DNA of 64,000 nucleotides from Chitinophaga sp. (GCF_017745275.1 NZ_JAGHZS010000009.1:310001-374000); one strand, 5' to 3'; counted from the first letter of the stretch, positions 7,755 to 17,114 are shown. The notes: generated by a model from the sequence alone, not told the origin. Numbers and translations are program-made.

Positions 7755-10598
7755 ATGAGAAGAGTTTTTTTAGGAATATCCTTCCTGGGATGTTCCCTTT
7801 TTACCTATGCGCAACAAGCAGCTAAAAAGCCGTTAGATCACAGTGTATATGATAGTTGGCAAGGCATTGGCGCTAAACTGATTAGCAATAACGGGCAATG
7901 GATCGTGTATACCGTAGCCGTTCAGGAGGGAGATGCCAACCTCGTGATTTATGACCGTAAAACAGGTCAAACCACGAATATTCCCCGCGGCAGCAGTCCG
8001 CTCATCACAGAAGATTCCCGTTTCCTGGTCTGTCATATCAAACCACTTTATAAAGATACCCGCGAGGCAAAAATCAAAAAGAAAAAGGCCGCAGAAATGC
8101 CGAAAGATTCCCTGGCCATCATCACGCTGGGCCAGCTGGATATCCTGAAATTCCCCTCCATAAAATCATTCAAAGCACCTGAAAAAGGCAGCGGCCTGGT
8201 GGCTTACCTGGTCGAAAAACCAGCTGCAGATACCGCCAAAGGCAAAAGCAGTAAAGCACCGAAAAACGATGCCGCCTCAGATCGCGCTGACGATGATAAA
8301 ACCGGCAGCAGCAGCAATGAAAGTGGTACCCTCGTGATCCGGCAACTGTTGTCCGGCAAACAGGATACCGTGAAAAACGTAAAAGAATACACTTTCAGCA
8401 AACCCGGTAACCAACTGTTAATAGAAACTGTTACCGATAAGAAAGACTCCCTCTCCCGCAATAGCGTGCTCCTCTGGCATACCGCTACCCGCAAGGCAGA
8501 TACCCTCAGCCGCAACGCCGCTTACTACAAGCAATTTGCTTTCGACGAGAAAGGCGAACAAGCCGCCTGGGTAGCTACCGCCGACGGCGAAAAAGTATTA
8601 CAGCCACTGTATAAACTCTACTATTTCAAACCAGGACAAGACAGCGCCCTCGAAGTAGCTGCTAAAAACAGCACCGGCGTTCCCGCTAACTGGAGCGTGA
8701 GTGCAAATGGCACGCTCTCCTTCAGCAAAGATGGACAACGCCTGTTCTTCGGCACCGCTCCCCTCCTGCCCGTGAAAGATACTAACATCGTAGACTTTGA
8801 AGTAGCTAAAGTAGATATCTGGAATTATAAAGATGATTATCTGCAACCCATGCAATTAAAAAATGCAGATAAAGAATTAAAGAGAAGCTATGTAGCAGTA
8901 TACTACCCTTCCGGCAACCGCCTCGTACAACTGGGCGACCAAAACCTGCCAACCGTACTCACCGCAGCAGAAGGTAACAGCCCTAACGCTCTCGGCTATA
9001 CGGATAAAGGCGAGCGCATTCCCCTGCAATGGATGGGCCGTACCAAAAAAACAGCTTTCCTCATCAACACAAATGATGGCACGAGAAAACAGATCAAAGA
9101 AAAGCTGGATGGCGACTTTTACTTATCTCCCAATGGTAAATATATCTTCTGGTACGACCTCGTAAACAGGCAATGGTTTAGTTATGATAACGCCAGCGGT
9201 ACTACGGTAAATATCAGCAAAGACATACCTGCCAAAGTATTTGATGAAGAAGATGATCATCCGGATGAACCGGAAGCCTACGGCATTGCGGGATGGATGA
9301 ACAATGATGCAGCCGTGTATATCTACGATCGTTATGATATCTGGGAAGCAGATCCCGCCGGTAAAAAAGCACCGGTAAATATCACTCAAAACGGGCGCAA
9401 AGAAAAAATCCGTTATCGCTATCAGCGGCTGAACCCGGAAGAAAGATTTTTCACTCCTGGCCAAACGCTGATGCTCACTGCATTCCAGGAAAGTACCAAG
9501 TATAATGGCCTCTGTCAACTGGAACTGCCTGGTAAAAACGGTAAAGTAAAACCAGTCAAACAAATTGTATTAGGTCCTCATGCCTACGCCGACTTACTGG
9601 AAGCAAAAAACGCGCACGCCTATACGTTTACACGCAGCAACTACGAGCAATCGCCCAACGTATTTACCGGCGATAACATCGCACAGGCTACGCAGATCAG
9701 TCATACCAACCCGCAACAGCAAAACTATAACTGGGGCACCGTTTCCCTTTATAAATGGACCACTTTCAGCGGTAAACCATCTGAAGGTATTCTCTATAAA
9801 CCGGAAGACTTTGACTCCACCAAACAATACCCTGTTATCTTCTATTTCTATGAGAAGTTAACAGATGGGCTGTATGCCTATCAGCCACCGTCGCCTACGC
9901 CATCCCGGTTGAATGCCACGTTTTTTGTGAGTCGTGGTTACCTGGTATTTTCACCGGATATCAGCTATGAAAATGGCTACCCCGGCAAAAGCGCTTACGA
10001 CTACATTGTGAGTGCAGCAGAAGACCTCGCGAAAAAACCATGGGTAGACGGCAAAAATATGGGTATACAAGGCCAGAGCTGGGGCGGCTACCAGGTAGCC
10101 TACCTGATCACGCAGACCAACCTGTTCAAAGCCGCATGGGCAGGCGCTCCTGTAGCTAATATGACCAGCGCCTACGGAGGCATCCGCTGGGAAAGCGGCA
10201 TGAACAGACAGTTCCAGTACGAGCATTCGCAAAGCCGCATCGGCGCTACCTTATGGGACAAGCCGGAACTCTACATCGAGAATTCTCCGCTCTTTAACCT
10301 GCCACGCGTAACTACGCCTGTAACCATCATGGCCAACGATGCAGATGGCGCCGTACCCTGGTACCAGGGCATTGAATTGTTCACCGGTTTACGTCGTTTA
10401 GGCAAGCCCGTTTGGTTGCTCAACTACAACAACGAAGCACATAACCTGATGCAACGTCAGAACCGTAAAGATATTCAGCGCAGGGAACAACAATTCTTTG
10501 ATCACTTCCTGAAAGGTGCGCCTGCACCACAATGGCTGGAGAGTGGCGTACCTGCTACAGAAAAAGGCATTAACTGGGGTTGGGATTTACAACAGTAA
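7755..10598 (+). CDS. S9 family peptidase (prolyl oligopeptidase-type), exported
   Basis: A large serine peptidase, 947 residues with signal peptide MRRVFLGISFLGCSLFTYAQ, so periplasmic or outer-membrane located. The long N-terminal half is the beta-propeller region, with inserted low-complexity Lys/Asp/Ser segments near residues 150-185. The C-terminal alpha/beta hydrolase holds the triad: Ser775 in GQSWGG, Asp in NDADGAVPW and His in NNEAHNL. Such enzymes cut short peptides, often after Pro. I chose the ATG at 7755, which gives a clean signal peptide; the frame is open upstream into the repeat element, but that extension is repeat sequence. A terminator follows at 10618-10660. Confidence 0.9.
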   Translation: MRRVFLGISFLGCSLFTYAQQAAKKPLDHSVYDSWQGIGAKLISNNGQWIVYTVAVQEGDANLVIYDRKTGQTTNIPRGSSPLITEDSRFLVCHIKPLYKDTREAKIKKKKAAEMPKDSLAIITLGQLDILKFPSIKSFKAPEKGSGLVAYLVEKPAADTAKGKSSKAPKNDAASDRADDDKTGSSSNESGTLVIRQLLSGKQDTVKNVKEYTFSKPGNQLLIETVTDKKDSLSRNSVLLWHTATRKADTLSRNAAYYKQFAFDEKGEQAAWVATADGEKVLQPLYKLYYFKPGQDSALEVAAKNSTGVPANWSVSANGTLSFSKDGQRLFFGTAPLLPVKDTNIVDFEVAKVDIWNYKDDYLQPMQLKNADKELKRSYVAVYYPSGNRLVQLGDQNLPTVLTAAEGNSPNALGYTDKGERIPLQWMGRTKKTAFLINTNDGTRKQIKEKLDGDFYLSPNGKYIFWYDLVNRQWFSYDNASGTTVNISKDIPAKVFDEEDDHPDEPEAYGIAGWMNNDAAVYIYDRYDIWEADPAGKKAPVNITQNGRKEKIRYRYQRLNPEERFFTPGQTLMLTAFQESTKYNGLCQLELPGKNGKVKPVKQIVLGPHAYADLLEAKNAHAYTFTRSNYEQSPNVFTGDNIAQATQISHTNPQQQNYNWGTVSLYKWTTFSGKPSEGILYKPEDFDSTKQYPVIFYFYEKLTDGLYAYQPPSPTPSRLNATFFVSRGYLVFSPDISYENGYPGKSAYDYIVSAAEDLAKKPWVDGKNMGIQGQSWGGYQVAYLITQTNLFKAAWAGAPVANMTSAYGGIRWESGMNRQFQYEHSQSRIGATLWDKPELYIENSPLFNLPRVTTPVTIMANDADGAVPWYQGIELFTGLRRLGKPVWLLNYNNEAHNLMQRQNRKDIQRREQQFFDHFLKGAPAPQWLESGVPATEKGINWGWDLQQ

Positions 10599-10617
10599 AA
10601 ATCGCTCTTTATAGCTG

Positions 10618-10660
10618 AACGCTACAAGTACTTCGGTGCTTGTAGCGTTTTTTGTTTTTA
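10618..10660 (+). terminator. Rho-independent terminator after S9 peptidase gene
   Basis: AACGCTACAAG (10618-10628) pairs perfectly with CTTGTAGCGTT (10639-10649), a 10-base loop with TTCG lies between, and a T-rich tail follows to 10660. Confidence 0.85.
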
Positions 10661-10825
10661 TCGGGAGATGGGGAATAAAGCGGTGGCCACTGGTTATAGA
10701 TGCAAACCCGGTGGCTACCTGACCGTATGAGGTATTTTGATAAATAAACAATCATACTGCTGTTAATACGTAAAACTAAAGGTTCAAATAACGGATATGG
10801 ATAACCGTTAGGGCATCTTTGTACC

Positions 10826-11578
10826 ATGCCTCAGTTATACATTATTGCTGGTTGTAACGGCGCGGGGAAAACAACTGCCAGTTATACCCTATTACCTGAA
10901 ATGCTGGACTGCAAAGAGTTTGTAAATGCTGACGTTATTGCTGCGGAAATTTCTCCCGGTAATCCTGAAAGTGTTGCATTTGAAGCAGGTAGAAAAATGC
11001 TGCAAAAAATCCATCAATTAATAAACGAACGATCGGATTTTGCCTTCGAAACAACGCTGGCCACCAGAAGCTATGCCTCTCTTATTAAAAATGCTACAGC
11101 AAAAGGCTATGAAATTATCTTACTTTACTATTGGTTGAAGTCGCCTGAATTTGCAAAAAAAAGAGTAGCGGCCAGAGTGGCAGAAGGCGGGCATAATATA
11201 CCTGCCGATGTCATTAAACGCAGATATTATAGAGGGATCAACAATCTGATAAATTTATACATTCCAATATGTCACCATTGGATTGTAATTGATAATATGA
11301 ATATCCTGGCAGAAGAAATAATAGTAGGTTCCTTCAATAATGTCAAGATGGTTATTAAATCTACCTTTGGAATACTATTTTGGAGCAAAGCAGATATTAT
11401 GAGCAATAAAGAAAAAGAACTCATGGAATTTTCTGACAAGGTGATGCAAAGCATGAAAAAGGCTATGCGTAAACTTGTTGAGGCAAGTGCTGTTCAAAAC
11501 AAAAAACTGATTGTTGGTGACAAGGATGGTAATCCCATAAGTGTTCCTGCAAAAGAGCTATTAAAAAAACTCCAATAG
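10826..11578 (+). CDS. Zeta toxin-like P-loop kinase with C-terminal 59-aa module
   Basis: Residues 1-190 match the zeta-toxin/AAA kinase family: Walker A GCNGAGKTT (9-17), NADVIAAEISP (catalytic Asp region), FETTLATRSY and a basic RVAARVAEGGH lid. Known zeta toxins phosphorylate UDP-N-acetylglucosamine and are held off by an antitoxin; chromosomal relatives may not be toxic. The last 59 residues (from Met192, ATG at 11399) form a distinct charged helical module starting MSNKEKELMEF and ending KELLKKLQ, with VGDKDGNP in the middle. This looks like the kind of short protein that elsewhere is encoded beside such kinases, here joined to the C-terminus. That reading is from memory and needs a search. 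It stands alone with no separate antitoxin gene nearby. Confidence 0.8.
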   Translation: MPQLYIIAGCNGAGKTTASYTLLPEMLDCKEFVNADVIAAEISPGNPESVAFEAGRKMLQKIHQLINERSDFAFETTLATRSYASLIKNATAKGYEIILLYYWLKSPEFAKKRVAARVAEGGHNIPADVIKRRYYRGINNLINLYIPICHHWIVIDNMNILAEEIIVGSFNNVKMVIKSTFGILFWSKADIMSNKEKELMEFSDKVMQSMKKAMRKLVEASAVQNKKLIVGDKDGNPISVPAKELLKKLQ

Positions 11579-11719
11579 AGAGACCTCTCCCTCCTTCCCC
11601 ACAAATATATTTTTGATAATATAAAATATTTAACATATATTTACAATAATGTCGCCACTTTAGCATATGGTGTGAATTGCAGCGATAGCGATATCCCTTA
11701 ACACCACATTATTGTACCT

Positions 11720-12559
11720 ATGAACTTCCATATCTACCATCCAGCAGATGCATTACGTCCTTTTGTAAAGCAATATTATTTCTGGGAAGACAATACCAGG
11801 GGCACTATTCAGCTACCACAAAACCTGTTTGCCCTGGGCGATCAGTACCTGGTTTTCATCCTGGAAGGAACGGCAGAAATCAAACCTTTACATCACCGGG
11901 CATTTACATTACCGGCGGCTTCCGTGCTGGGACATCTGACCTGCGCCTGTCAACTGCAGGTACAGGGACCAGTGAAAGTGGCCGTAGTACAATTAAATGC
12001 GTATGGTTGTCACCGGCTGCTTGGCCTCAATGCTGCCAGTTTTACCAACTATTATCGCAACCTGGCTTGCACAGAGCAGCCACTATGGTGCGAACTACTC
12101 AACAACTTATCTCAGATAACGGAGCCTAAACAGGTAGAAAATCTGCTGGATGAAGCTTGCCTACAGGCCCTCAACAGCCAGTCGGATAACCTGAAAACGG
12201 TAGATGACATGGTAGACTACCTGCTGATCATGCAAGGCAATGTAGAAGTTGCTGCGCTCTCCAGTCGTTACGGTATATCCCGTCCTACGCTGGAGCGCCT
12301 TTTCAGTACTATTGTAGGTATTCCGCCGCAGCTTTTTGCCCGGATGATCCGGTATAAAGCAGCACTCAGCTCTCTGCGTCAACTGAATTTGCCTGAGTGG
12401 CAAACACCTATTACTCCTACGGCCTATTACAACCAGGCCATGTTTATACAGGACTACCTGATGTTTAATCACGAAACACCTTCTTATTTTACACCTGCTG
12501 CTGCCGCTACTATTGCACATATGCCGGCCGCCGGACACCATGTTGCAGTAGCTAGCTAG
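11720..12559 (+). CDS. AraC family transcription regulator
   Basis: Residues 1-150 form a cupin-like sensing domain of the type starting with a YHPADALRPFVKQYYF block, common in Bacteroidota AraC proteins. Residues about 175-270 hold the two helix-turn-helix motifs: VAALSSRYGISRPTLERLFSTIVG fits the first, and YYNQAMFIQDYLMFNHETPSYF fits the second, ending in the usual PSYF. It probably controls transcription in answer to a small ligand not known. No obvious target operon is adjacent; the next gene (a GNAT) is on the same strand 53 bases on. Confidence 0.9.
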   Translation: MNFHIYHPADALRPFVKQYYFWEDNTRGTIQLPQNLFALGDQYLVFILEGTAEIKPLHHRAFTLPAASVLGHLTCACQLQVQGPVKVAVVQLNAYGCHRLLGLNAASFTNYYRNLACTEQPLWCELLNNLSQITEPKQVENLLDEACLQALNSQSDNLKTVDDMVDYLLIMQGNVEVAALSSRYGISRPTLERLFSTIVGIPPQLFARMIRYKAALSSLRQLNLPEWQTPITPTAYYNQAMFIQDYLMFNHETPSYFTPAAAATIAHMPAAGHHVAVAS

Positions 12560-12612
12560 TCAACACGGAATAAAAATATTACGTTACTTTAGTGAGCTAA
12601 TGCTAACTAAAC

Positions 12613-13065
12613 ATGGAAACCATTGAAGTAAAAGAAGGGGCGTACCATATCAGTACTGACAAAACCCGGCTCGACCTGAATGCTATTCACGACTACCTGT
12701 CTAAAGAATCGTACTGGTCGCAAAACATTCCCTTCGACATTGTGGAAAAATCAATCGCAGGTTCGCTGTGCTTCGGCGTGTACGAGGGCAACAGGCAGAT
12801 AGGCTTTGCCCGGGTAGTGACAGACGGTGCTGTATTCGCGTACCTCGGCGATGTATACATACTGGAACCTTACCGCGGTAAAGGTCTCTCTAAATTTTTG
12901 ATGCGAACTATTTTAGCTCATCCTGATCTGCAGGGATTGAGACGTTTCTTACTCGTTACCTCGGATGCACATGGATTATACCGGCAGTTTGGCTTCACTG
13001 ATATCACCAACCCGGATAAATTCATGCATCGTCATAACCCTGACGTATACACGAAAAAGGCGTAA
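12613..13065 (+). CDS. GNAT family N-acetyltransferase
   Basis: 150 residues with the GNAT fold: the acetyl-CoA binding loop YRGKGLSKFLM and the C-terminal RRFLLVTSDAHGLYRQFGF typical of family members that end in HGLYxxFGF. It transfers an acetyl group from acetyl-CoA to an amine; the acceptor is unknown. It is followed 42 bases on by a cupin gene, and the three genes from 12613 to 14273 run in the same direction. Confidence 0.88.
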   Translation: METIEVKEGAYHISTDKTRLDLNAIHDYLSKESYWSQNIPFDIVEKSIAGSLCFGVYEGNRQIGFARVVTDGAVFAYLGDVYILEPYRGKGLSKFLMRTILAHPDLQGLRRFLLVTSDAHGLYRQFGFTDITNPDKFMHRHNPDVYTKKA

Positions 13066-13107
13066 CAATCCTGTTTTTTCCTTAATTTACGACTATAACA
13101 AGCCGCT

Positions 13108-13611
13108 ATGGAATATTCTGCCGCCCACTGGCGTGAACAACTGCAATTACAGTCGCATGTAGAAGGCGGCGCCTTCCGCGAAACCTATCGTTCCGACTGG
13201 GTGTTGGATATGACTACCCTGCCGGCGGGTATGAGCGGCAACCGCAATGCCTCTACCTGTATTTATTTCCTGTTGGAATCGGGCGAATTTTCCGCTTTTC
13301 ACCGCATTGCGGCAGATGAGATCTGGCATTTTTATGATGGGCATACCCTTACCATCTACGAAATATGCCCTGGTGGCAAACTCCTGACGCACAAGCTGGG
13401 ACGCAATATCTCCAACGGGGAAAGCCTGCAGGTGATTATCACCGCCGGCAACTGGTTTGCTTCCCGGGTGGAAGTACCTGGTGGCTATGCCCTCACCGGC
13501 TGTACGGTGGCGCCAGGGTTCGACTTCGCCGATTTTGAACTGGCCGGAAAAGCTGCCCTGCAGGCTGCCTATCCGGAACATGCGGCGCTGATAGATGGCC
13601 TTACCCGTTAA
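13108..13611 (+). CDS. Cupin domain protein (DUF985)
   Basis: A 167-residue single cupin barrel. Family signs are the N-terminal VEGGAFRETYRS, the STCIYFLLESGEFSAFHRI strand pair and DEIWHFYDGHTLTIYEI with metal-type His and Glu residues, then a GYALTGCTVAPGFDFADFEL end. DUF985 proteins have no agreed reaction; some are proposed to act on sugars or as sensors. Assignment to the family is firm, function is open. Confidence 0.85.
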   Translation: MEYSAAHWREQLQLQSHVEGGAFRETYRSDWVLDMTTLPAGMSGNRNASTCIYFLLESGEFSAFHRIAADEIWHFYDGHTLTIYEICPGGKLLTHKLGRNISNGESLQVIITAGNWFASRVEVPGGYALTGCTVAPGFDFADFELAGKAALQAAYPEHAALIDGLTR

Positions 13612-13655
13612 CGGATACGGCTACCCCACTCCCAACTTTTTATTAATTTACAGGC

Positions 13656-14273
13656 ATGAAAAAAATCCTCTTCATCGTTATACTGGTGCTGGCTGCTGTG
13701 CTGATATTCTGGTTGGGTAAACGATTCGGCACTACCAACGTTAGCCAGCAGGTCATCTCCAATAGCCTCATCGTCAAAGAAATTGCAGAATTGGCAAGCC
13801 TCGACGTGCAGGGATCTTCCAGTATCAAAAGGAGTAATGTGGAGAATAGCGGCGAGTGGACCGACAATTTCAAGAAAGCATTCCTCGAGAATACCATCTG
13901 GGTAACGATTCCCTATGAAGCCAAGTTTGGGGTGAATATTGATGAAAAACAGTTTAAGGTAGAAACCACCGATAAAAAGATCATCCTGCATCTCCCCACT
14001 CCGCGCCTGCTGAGTTATGAACTGAAAATAGATAAAATGGAAACGGCTAACCGCAAAGGATGGCTGCTATTCCAGGACGACGAAACCTATACAGACGTAC
14101 AGAAAAAATTATATCAGACTTCCCGCGCCCAACTGGAAAATAATGCCCTTTATATTCAGCAGTCGAAAGATAAAATCAGGAAGGTAATGGAGCAATACTA
14201 TGCCCCTTTCTTAAAAGACCATACGCTGGAAATACAGTATGAAGGCGATGCCAAAGCCCCGGCACTGCAGTAA
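13656..14273 (+). CDS. DUF4230 domain protein, membrane-anchored
   Basis: Starts with one membrane segment (residues 3-20, ILFIVILVLAAVLIFWL), followed by about 185 residues outside or in the periplasm. The region with IAELASLDVQG, a strand-rich middle (FKVETTDKKIILHLPTP) and a late helix (QSKDKIRKVMEQYY) match the DUF4230 family, common in Bacteroidota and of unknown role. 44 bases after the cupin gene on the same strand. Confidence 0.8.
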   Translation: MKKILFIVILVLAAVLIFWLGKRFGTTNVSQQVISNSLIVKEIAELASLDVQGSSSIKRSNVENSGEWTDNFKKAFLENTIWVTIPYEAKFGVNIDEKQFKVETTDKKIILHLPTPRLLSYELKIDKMETANRKGWLLFQDDETYTDVQKKLYQTSRAQLENNALYIQQSKDKIRKVMEQYYAPFLKDHTLEIQYEGDAKAPALQ

Positions 14274-14318
14274 CCAGCGTCGTATATCCACCACCGGAAC
14301 TCCTTATTTAGTGCCCGC

Positions 14319-15038
14319 TTATGCGGCTTGCTCTGCTATGTATTTCACAAGGCTTCTTTTAGCCACAGGCAGCAGCGTTTCATCTACCGGCAGTACCAAT
14401 GGTGTTTCCACGCAATACACGGCAGGATTGGGCAAATTATTTCGCTCCCGTATCAGCATCGCCTTAATATGCCCTATGGTGTGTACAAAATCCTTTTTAT
14501 ACTCCTGCACATACTCAGTATGAATACCACGGAACTTCTCATCATGCCGCTCGAAAATTGTGAGCCGGTAGGCATAAACGCGGGTATAGCTGGCCCGCCC
14601 ATCGCAGAGTAAGAAGTAGCCTTCCGTTGTTTCCAATGGAATCAGTCCCACCGGAAAGATGCTCAGGTTACCCGCCACGTACTCATAAATCTCTGCTCCT
14701 TCCTTGATCGTGTTGTTCAACTGCGGCAGAGAATATTGAATAATGGATTCCAGTTCGGCCATCAGCTCATCATCAGCAATCAGCTGTTCATATAACAGCT
14801 CCAGCTTTTGCAGGTTAACGGCGGTGAGTCGTTTGGGGAACTGCTGTTGTAAAAACTGCTTATTGTCCCGGAAGGCGACAAGATTGTTGTAATGGAAAAT
14901 GATGTCAGCCAACTGCGGGTACAGCTTGCTTTCGTTGAAGTAACAGTTGATGTCCTGCAGGTAGGCTAATAAGGTATACTTCTTCAGCTCAAAGTCGATA
15001 TAACCATCAGCGAACCAGGTTTCACTTAACGCTCCCAT
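14319..15038 (-). CDS. Conserved hypothetical protein, 239 aa
   Basis: I do not recognise this protein. It is soluble, has no signal peptide, and starts MGALSETWFADGYIDFELKKY. A helical first half (residues 15-125) is followed by a strand-rich half with YFLLCDGRASYTRVYAYRLTIF (a word of regular alternating strands) and a final helical KRSLVKYIAEQ. The composition and the normal codon use suggest a real, expressed gene. It is convergent with the DUF4230 gene. Confidence 0.7.
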   Translation of the reverse strand: MGALSETWFADGYIDFELKKYTLLAYLQDINCYFNESKLYPQLADIIFHYNNLVAFRDNKQFLQQQFPKRLTAVNLQKLELLYEQLIADDELMAELESIIQYSLPQLNNTIKEGAEIYEYVAGNLSIFPVGLIPLETTEGYFLLCDGRASYTRVYAYRLTIFERHDEKFRGIHTEYVQEYKKDFVHTIGHIKAMLIRERNNLPNPAVYCVETPLVLPVDETLLPVAKRSLVKYIAEQAA

Positions 15039-15289
15039 ATCAATTAAATTTAATGGATCTGATACTGAATTTACGAAAAAAAACCCGTAAAAAGGAGCGT
15101 TTCCCGGTACTTCGGAGGATTTTAAATAATATTTATATCCTTATCAAAGTTCACCCTATAAAGGATCTAACCGGGAATATAGTAGTAAAAAAGAGGGTAA
15201 TAACAAAAATATTTTAAACGCGACTTTTTTATTAGCGTAATTTTCATAACTTCAGTATATTATTTTTCATTTTTTTAATTTCAGTTATC

Positions 15290-15610
15290 ATGAACATTTA
15301 CGTAGCCAACCTGCACTATAGGTTGAACGATGAGGATCTCCATCAGATTTTCAGCGATTTTGGAGAGGTTACCTCCGCTAAGGTTATCAAAGACCACGAA
15401 ACTGGCCGCTCACGTGGTTTTGGCTTTGTGGAAATGCCTAATCAAGAAGAAGGAGCGAAGGCTATGGATAGTTTGAACGGCAGCGAAATCGAAGGTAAGC
15501 AATTGATGGTAAACGAAGCAAGACCTAAACAACCGAATAATAATTTCAAAGGTGGCGGTGGCAACAACCGTGGCGGCGGAGGATATGGTTCCCGCGACCG
15601 TCGTTATTAA
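15290..15610 (+). CDS. RRM-domain RNA-binding protein, glycine-rich tail
   Basis: One RNA recognition motif covers residues 1-80: RNP2 is IYVANL (3-8) and RNP1 is RGFGFVEM (42-49). The tail (81-106) is Gly/Asn/Arg rich with GGGG runs, like bacterial cold-shock RNA-binding proteins of cyanobacteria and Bacteroidota. Likely acts as an RNA chaperone or a post-transcriptional regulator. The gene has a 250-base AT-rich upstream gap, which may contain a structured leader, and its own terminator at 15647-15677. Confidence 0.93.
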   Translation: MNIYVANLHYRLNDEDLHQIFSDFGEVTSAKVIKDHETGRSRGFGFVEMPNQEEGAKAMDSLNGSEIEGKQLMVNEARPKQPNNNFKGGGGNNRGGGGYGSRDRRY

Positions 15611-15646
15611 TAATCATCCCCTTTATTCGGCACAAAGGAACTGAGA

Positions 15647-15677
15647 GGGACGCTTCGTAAGAAGTGTCCCTTTTTTT
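15647..15677 (+). terminator. Rho-independent terminator of RRM gene
   Basis: GGGACGCTTC (15647-15656) pairs with GAAGTGTCCC (15661-15670, one G-T pair), a GTAA tetraloop, then seven T. The type A hairpin begins directly after the T-run, at 15678. Confidence 0.88.
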
Positions 15678-15790
15678 AGCTGAAAGCATAAAGCCGAAAG
15701 CATAAAACTATTGAAGCGAATGATCAATGCGTAATTCGCAAAGTTCATTCGCTTCAATAGTTTTATGCTTTCGGCTTTATGCTTTCAGCT
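15678..15790. repeat. Type A heptamer hairpin, perfect 46-bp stem
   Basis: Arms 15678-15723 and 15745-15790 are perfectly complementary over 46 bases; the loop is 21 bases. Units are AGCTGAA, AGCATAA, AGCCGAA, AGCATAA, AACTATT, then GAAGCGAATGA. No other copy has this order of units, yet both arms carry the same changes. It separates the RRM gene from the convergent E2 gene, whose stop is four bases further on. Confidence 0.93.
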
Positions 15791-15794
15791 CTTA

Positions 15795-17114
15795 CTATAT
15801 TCCTCTTTTAGGATCGAAGTTCTCCAGTTCCTGTGCCACGGCAGTCAGGAAGGTAGCGCCCAGTGAACCGTCTACAATACGGTGATCATACGACATAGAC
15901 AGGTACATCATGTGACGGATACCAATGGTATCTCCTTCCGGTGTTTCGATTACCATCGGACGTTTCTTGATAGCCCCTACCGCCAGGATAGCTACCTGCG
16001 GCTGGTTAATGATAGGCGTTCCCATCAGGCTGCCAAAAGTACCTACGTTGGTCAGGGTAAAAGTACCGCTTTGGGTATCTTCCGGCTTCAGCTTATTGGT
16101 GCGGGCGGCATTGGCCAGGTGATTCACCTGTTTGGTAATGCCTACCAGGTTGAGCTGATCCGCGCTTTTAATTACCGGAACAATGAGGTTACCGGTTGGT
16201 AAAGCCGCAGCCATACCGATATTGATATCTTTCTTAATAATAATTTTATCTCCATCCAGGGAGCAGTTGATCAGCGGGAAACGCTTGATACACTTCACAA
16301 TGGCTTCGATAAACAGCGGGGTAAAAGTGAGTTTCTCTCCTTCACGTTTTTCAAATTCACCTTTCACCCGATCGCGCCATTTCACCAGGTTGGTCACATC
16401 GGCTTCAGCAAAGCTGGTCACATGCGGGCTGGTTTGTTTACTCATCACCATGTGGTTGGCGATCAGCTTACGCATACGGTCCATTTCCACAATTTCCACG
16501 TTGCCGTTATAAGTAGGCGACGCCACGGTTGTAGGCGCAGTTACCACTGGCTGACGGGAAGGAGCCACTGCTGCCCCTACCGGTTCCGGCGTTACATCAG
16601 GGATAATCTTTCCTTCTTTACGGTCTGCCACGTATTGCAGGATGTCTTTTTTGGTAACACGGCCATCATTACCAGAGCCTGGAATCTTTTCCAGGTCAGC
16701 AAAGCTGACACCTTCCTGCTGTGCAATGGTGAGCACCAATGGAGAGTAGAACTTTGCGCCACCGCCAGATACGGCAGTTTCAACTACCGGAGCCGGCGCT
16801 GAGGTGAATTTTGGCTCAGTAGCCACTGCAGGCGCTGCAGGTACTACAGGTGCAGTTGCCGCCGCTGCATCGGCATTGGTATTAATACGGGCAATGACAG
16901 TACCTACTGCCACCACATCATTTTCGTTAAAGAGCACTTCCGTGATCTCTCCTTCTGCGATAGAAGGTACTTCGCTATCCACTTTGTCAGTGGCAATTTC
17001 AAGTACGGTTTCATCCACCTTTACGTGATCGCCCGCCTTTTTATGCCAACGCAAAATGGTGGCTTCCATGATGCTTTCCCCCATTTTTGGCATTACCAAT
17101 TCTACAATGGCCAT
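15795..17114 (-). CDS. 2-oxo acid dehydrogenase E2 (dihydrolipoamide acyltransferase)
   Basis: The E2 core of a 2-oxo acid dehydrogenase complex moves an acyl group from lipoamide to CoA. Domain order: lipoyl domain 1-78 with the lipoylated Lys44 in TDKVD; an Ala/Pro/Val-rich swinging linker; a peripheral subunit-binding domain (FYSPLVLTIAQQEGV to GRVTKKDILQYV); second linker; catalytic domain with SYDHRIVDGS near the end, holding the His and Asp of the active site. Whether the substrate is pyruvate, 2-oxoglutarate or a branched-chain acid cannot be told. I chose the ATG at 17114 because the longer frame begins with TTG and adds residues that are not part of the lipoyl domain. No E1 or E3 gene is adjacent. 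Confidence 0.9.
   Translation of the reverse strand: MAIVELVMPKMGESIMEATILRWHKKAGDHVKVDETVLEIATDKVDSEVPSIAEGEITEVLFNENDVVAVGTVIARINTNADAAAATAPVVPAAPAVATEPKFTSAPAPVVETAVSGGGAKFYSPLVLTIAQQEGVSFADLEKIPGSGNDGRVTKKDILQYVADRKEGKIIPDVTPEPVGAAVAPSRQPVVTAPTTVASPTYNGNVEIVEMDRMRKLIANHMVMSKQTSPHVTSFAEADVTNLVKWRDRVKGEFEKREGEKLTFTPLFIEAIVKCIKRFPLINCSLDGDKIIIKKDINIGMAAALPTGNLIVPVIKSADQLNLVGITKQVNHLANAARTNKLKPEDTQSGTFTLTNVGTFGSLMGTPIINQPQVAILAVGAIKKRPMVIETPEGDTIGIRHMMYLSMSYDHRIVDGSLGATFLTAVAQELENFDPKRGI

Noticed and set aside
11668-11706. TGGTGTGAA...TTAACACCA before the AraC gene as operator
   Set aside because: One mismatch and a 21-base gap make it too weak to support alone.
15039-15289. Riboswitch in the RRM gene leader
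   Set aside because: AT-rich with no recognisable riboswitch core; only a long-distance CCCGGT/ACCGGG pairing, which is not convincing.
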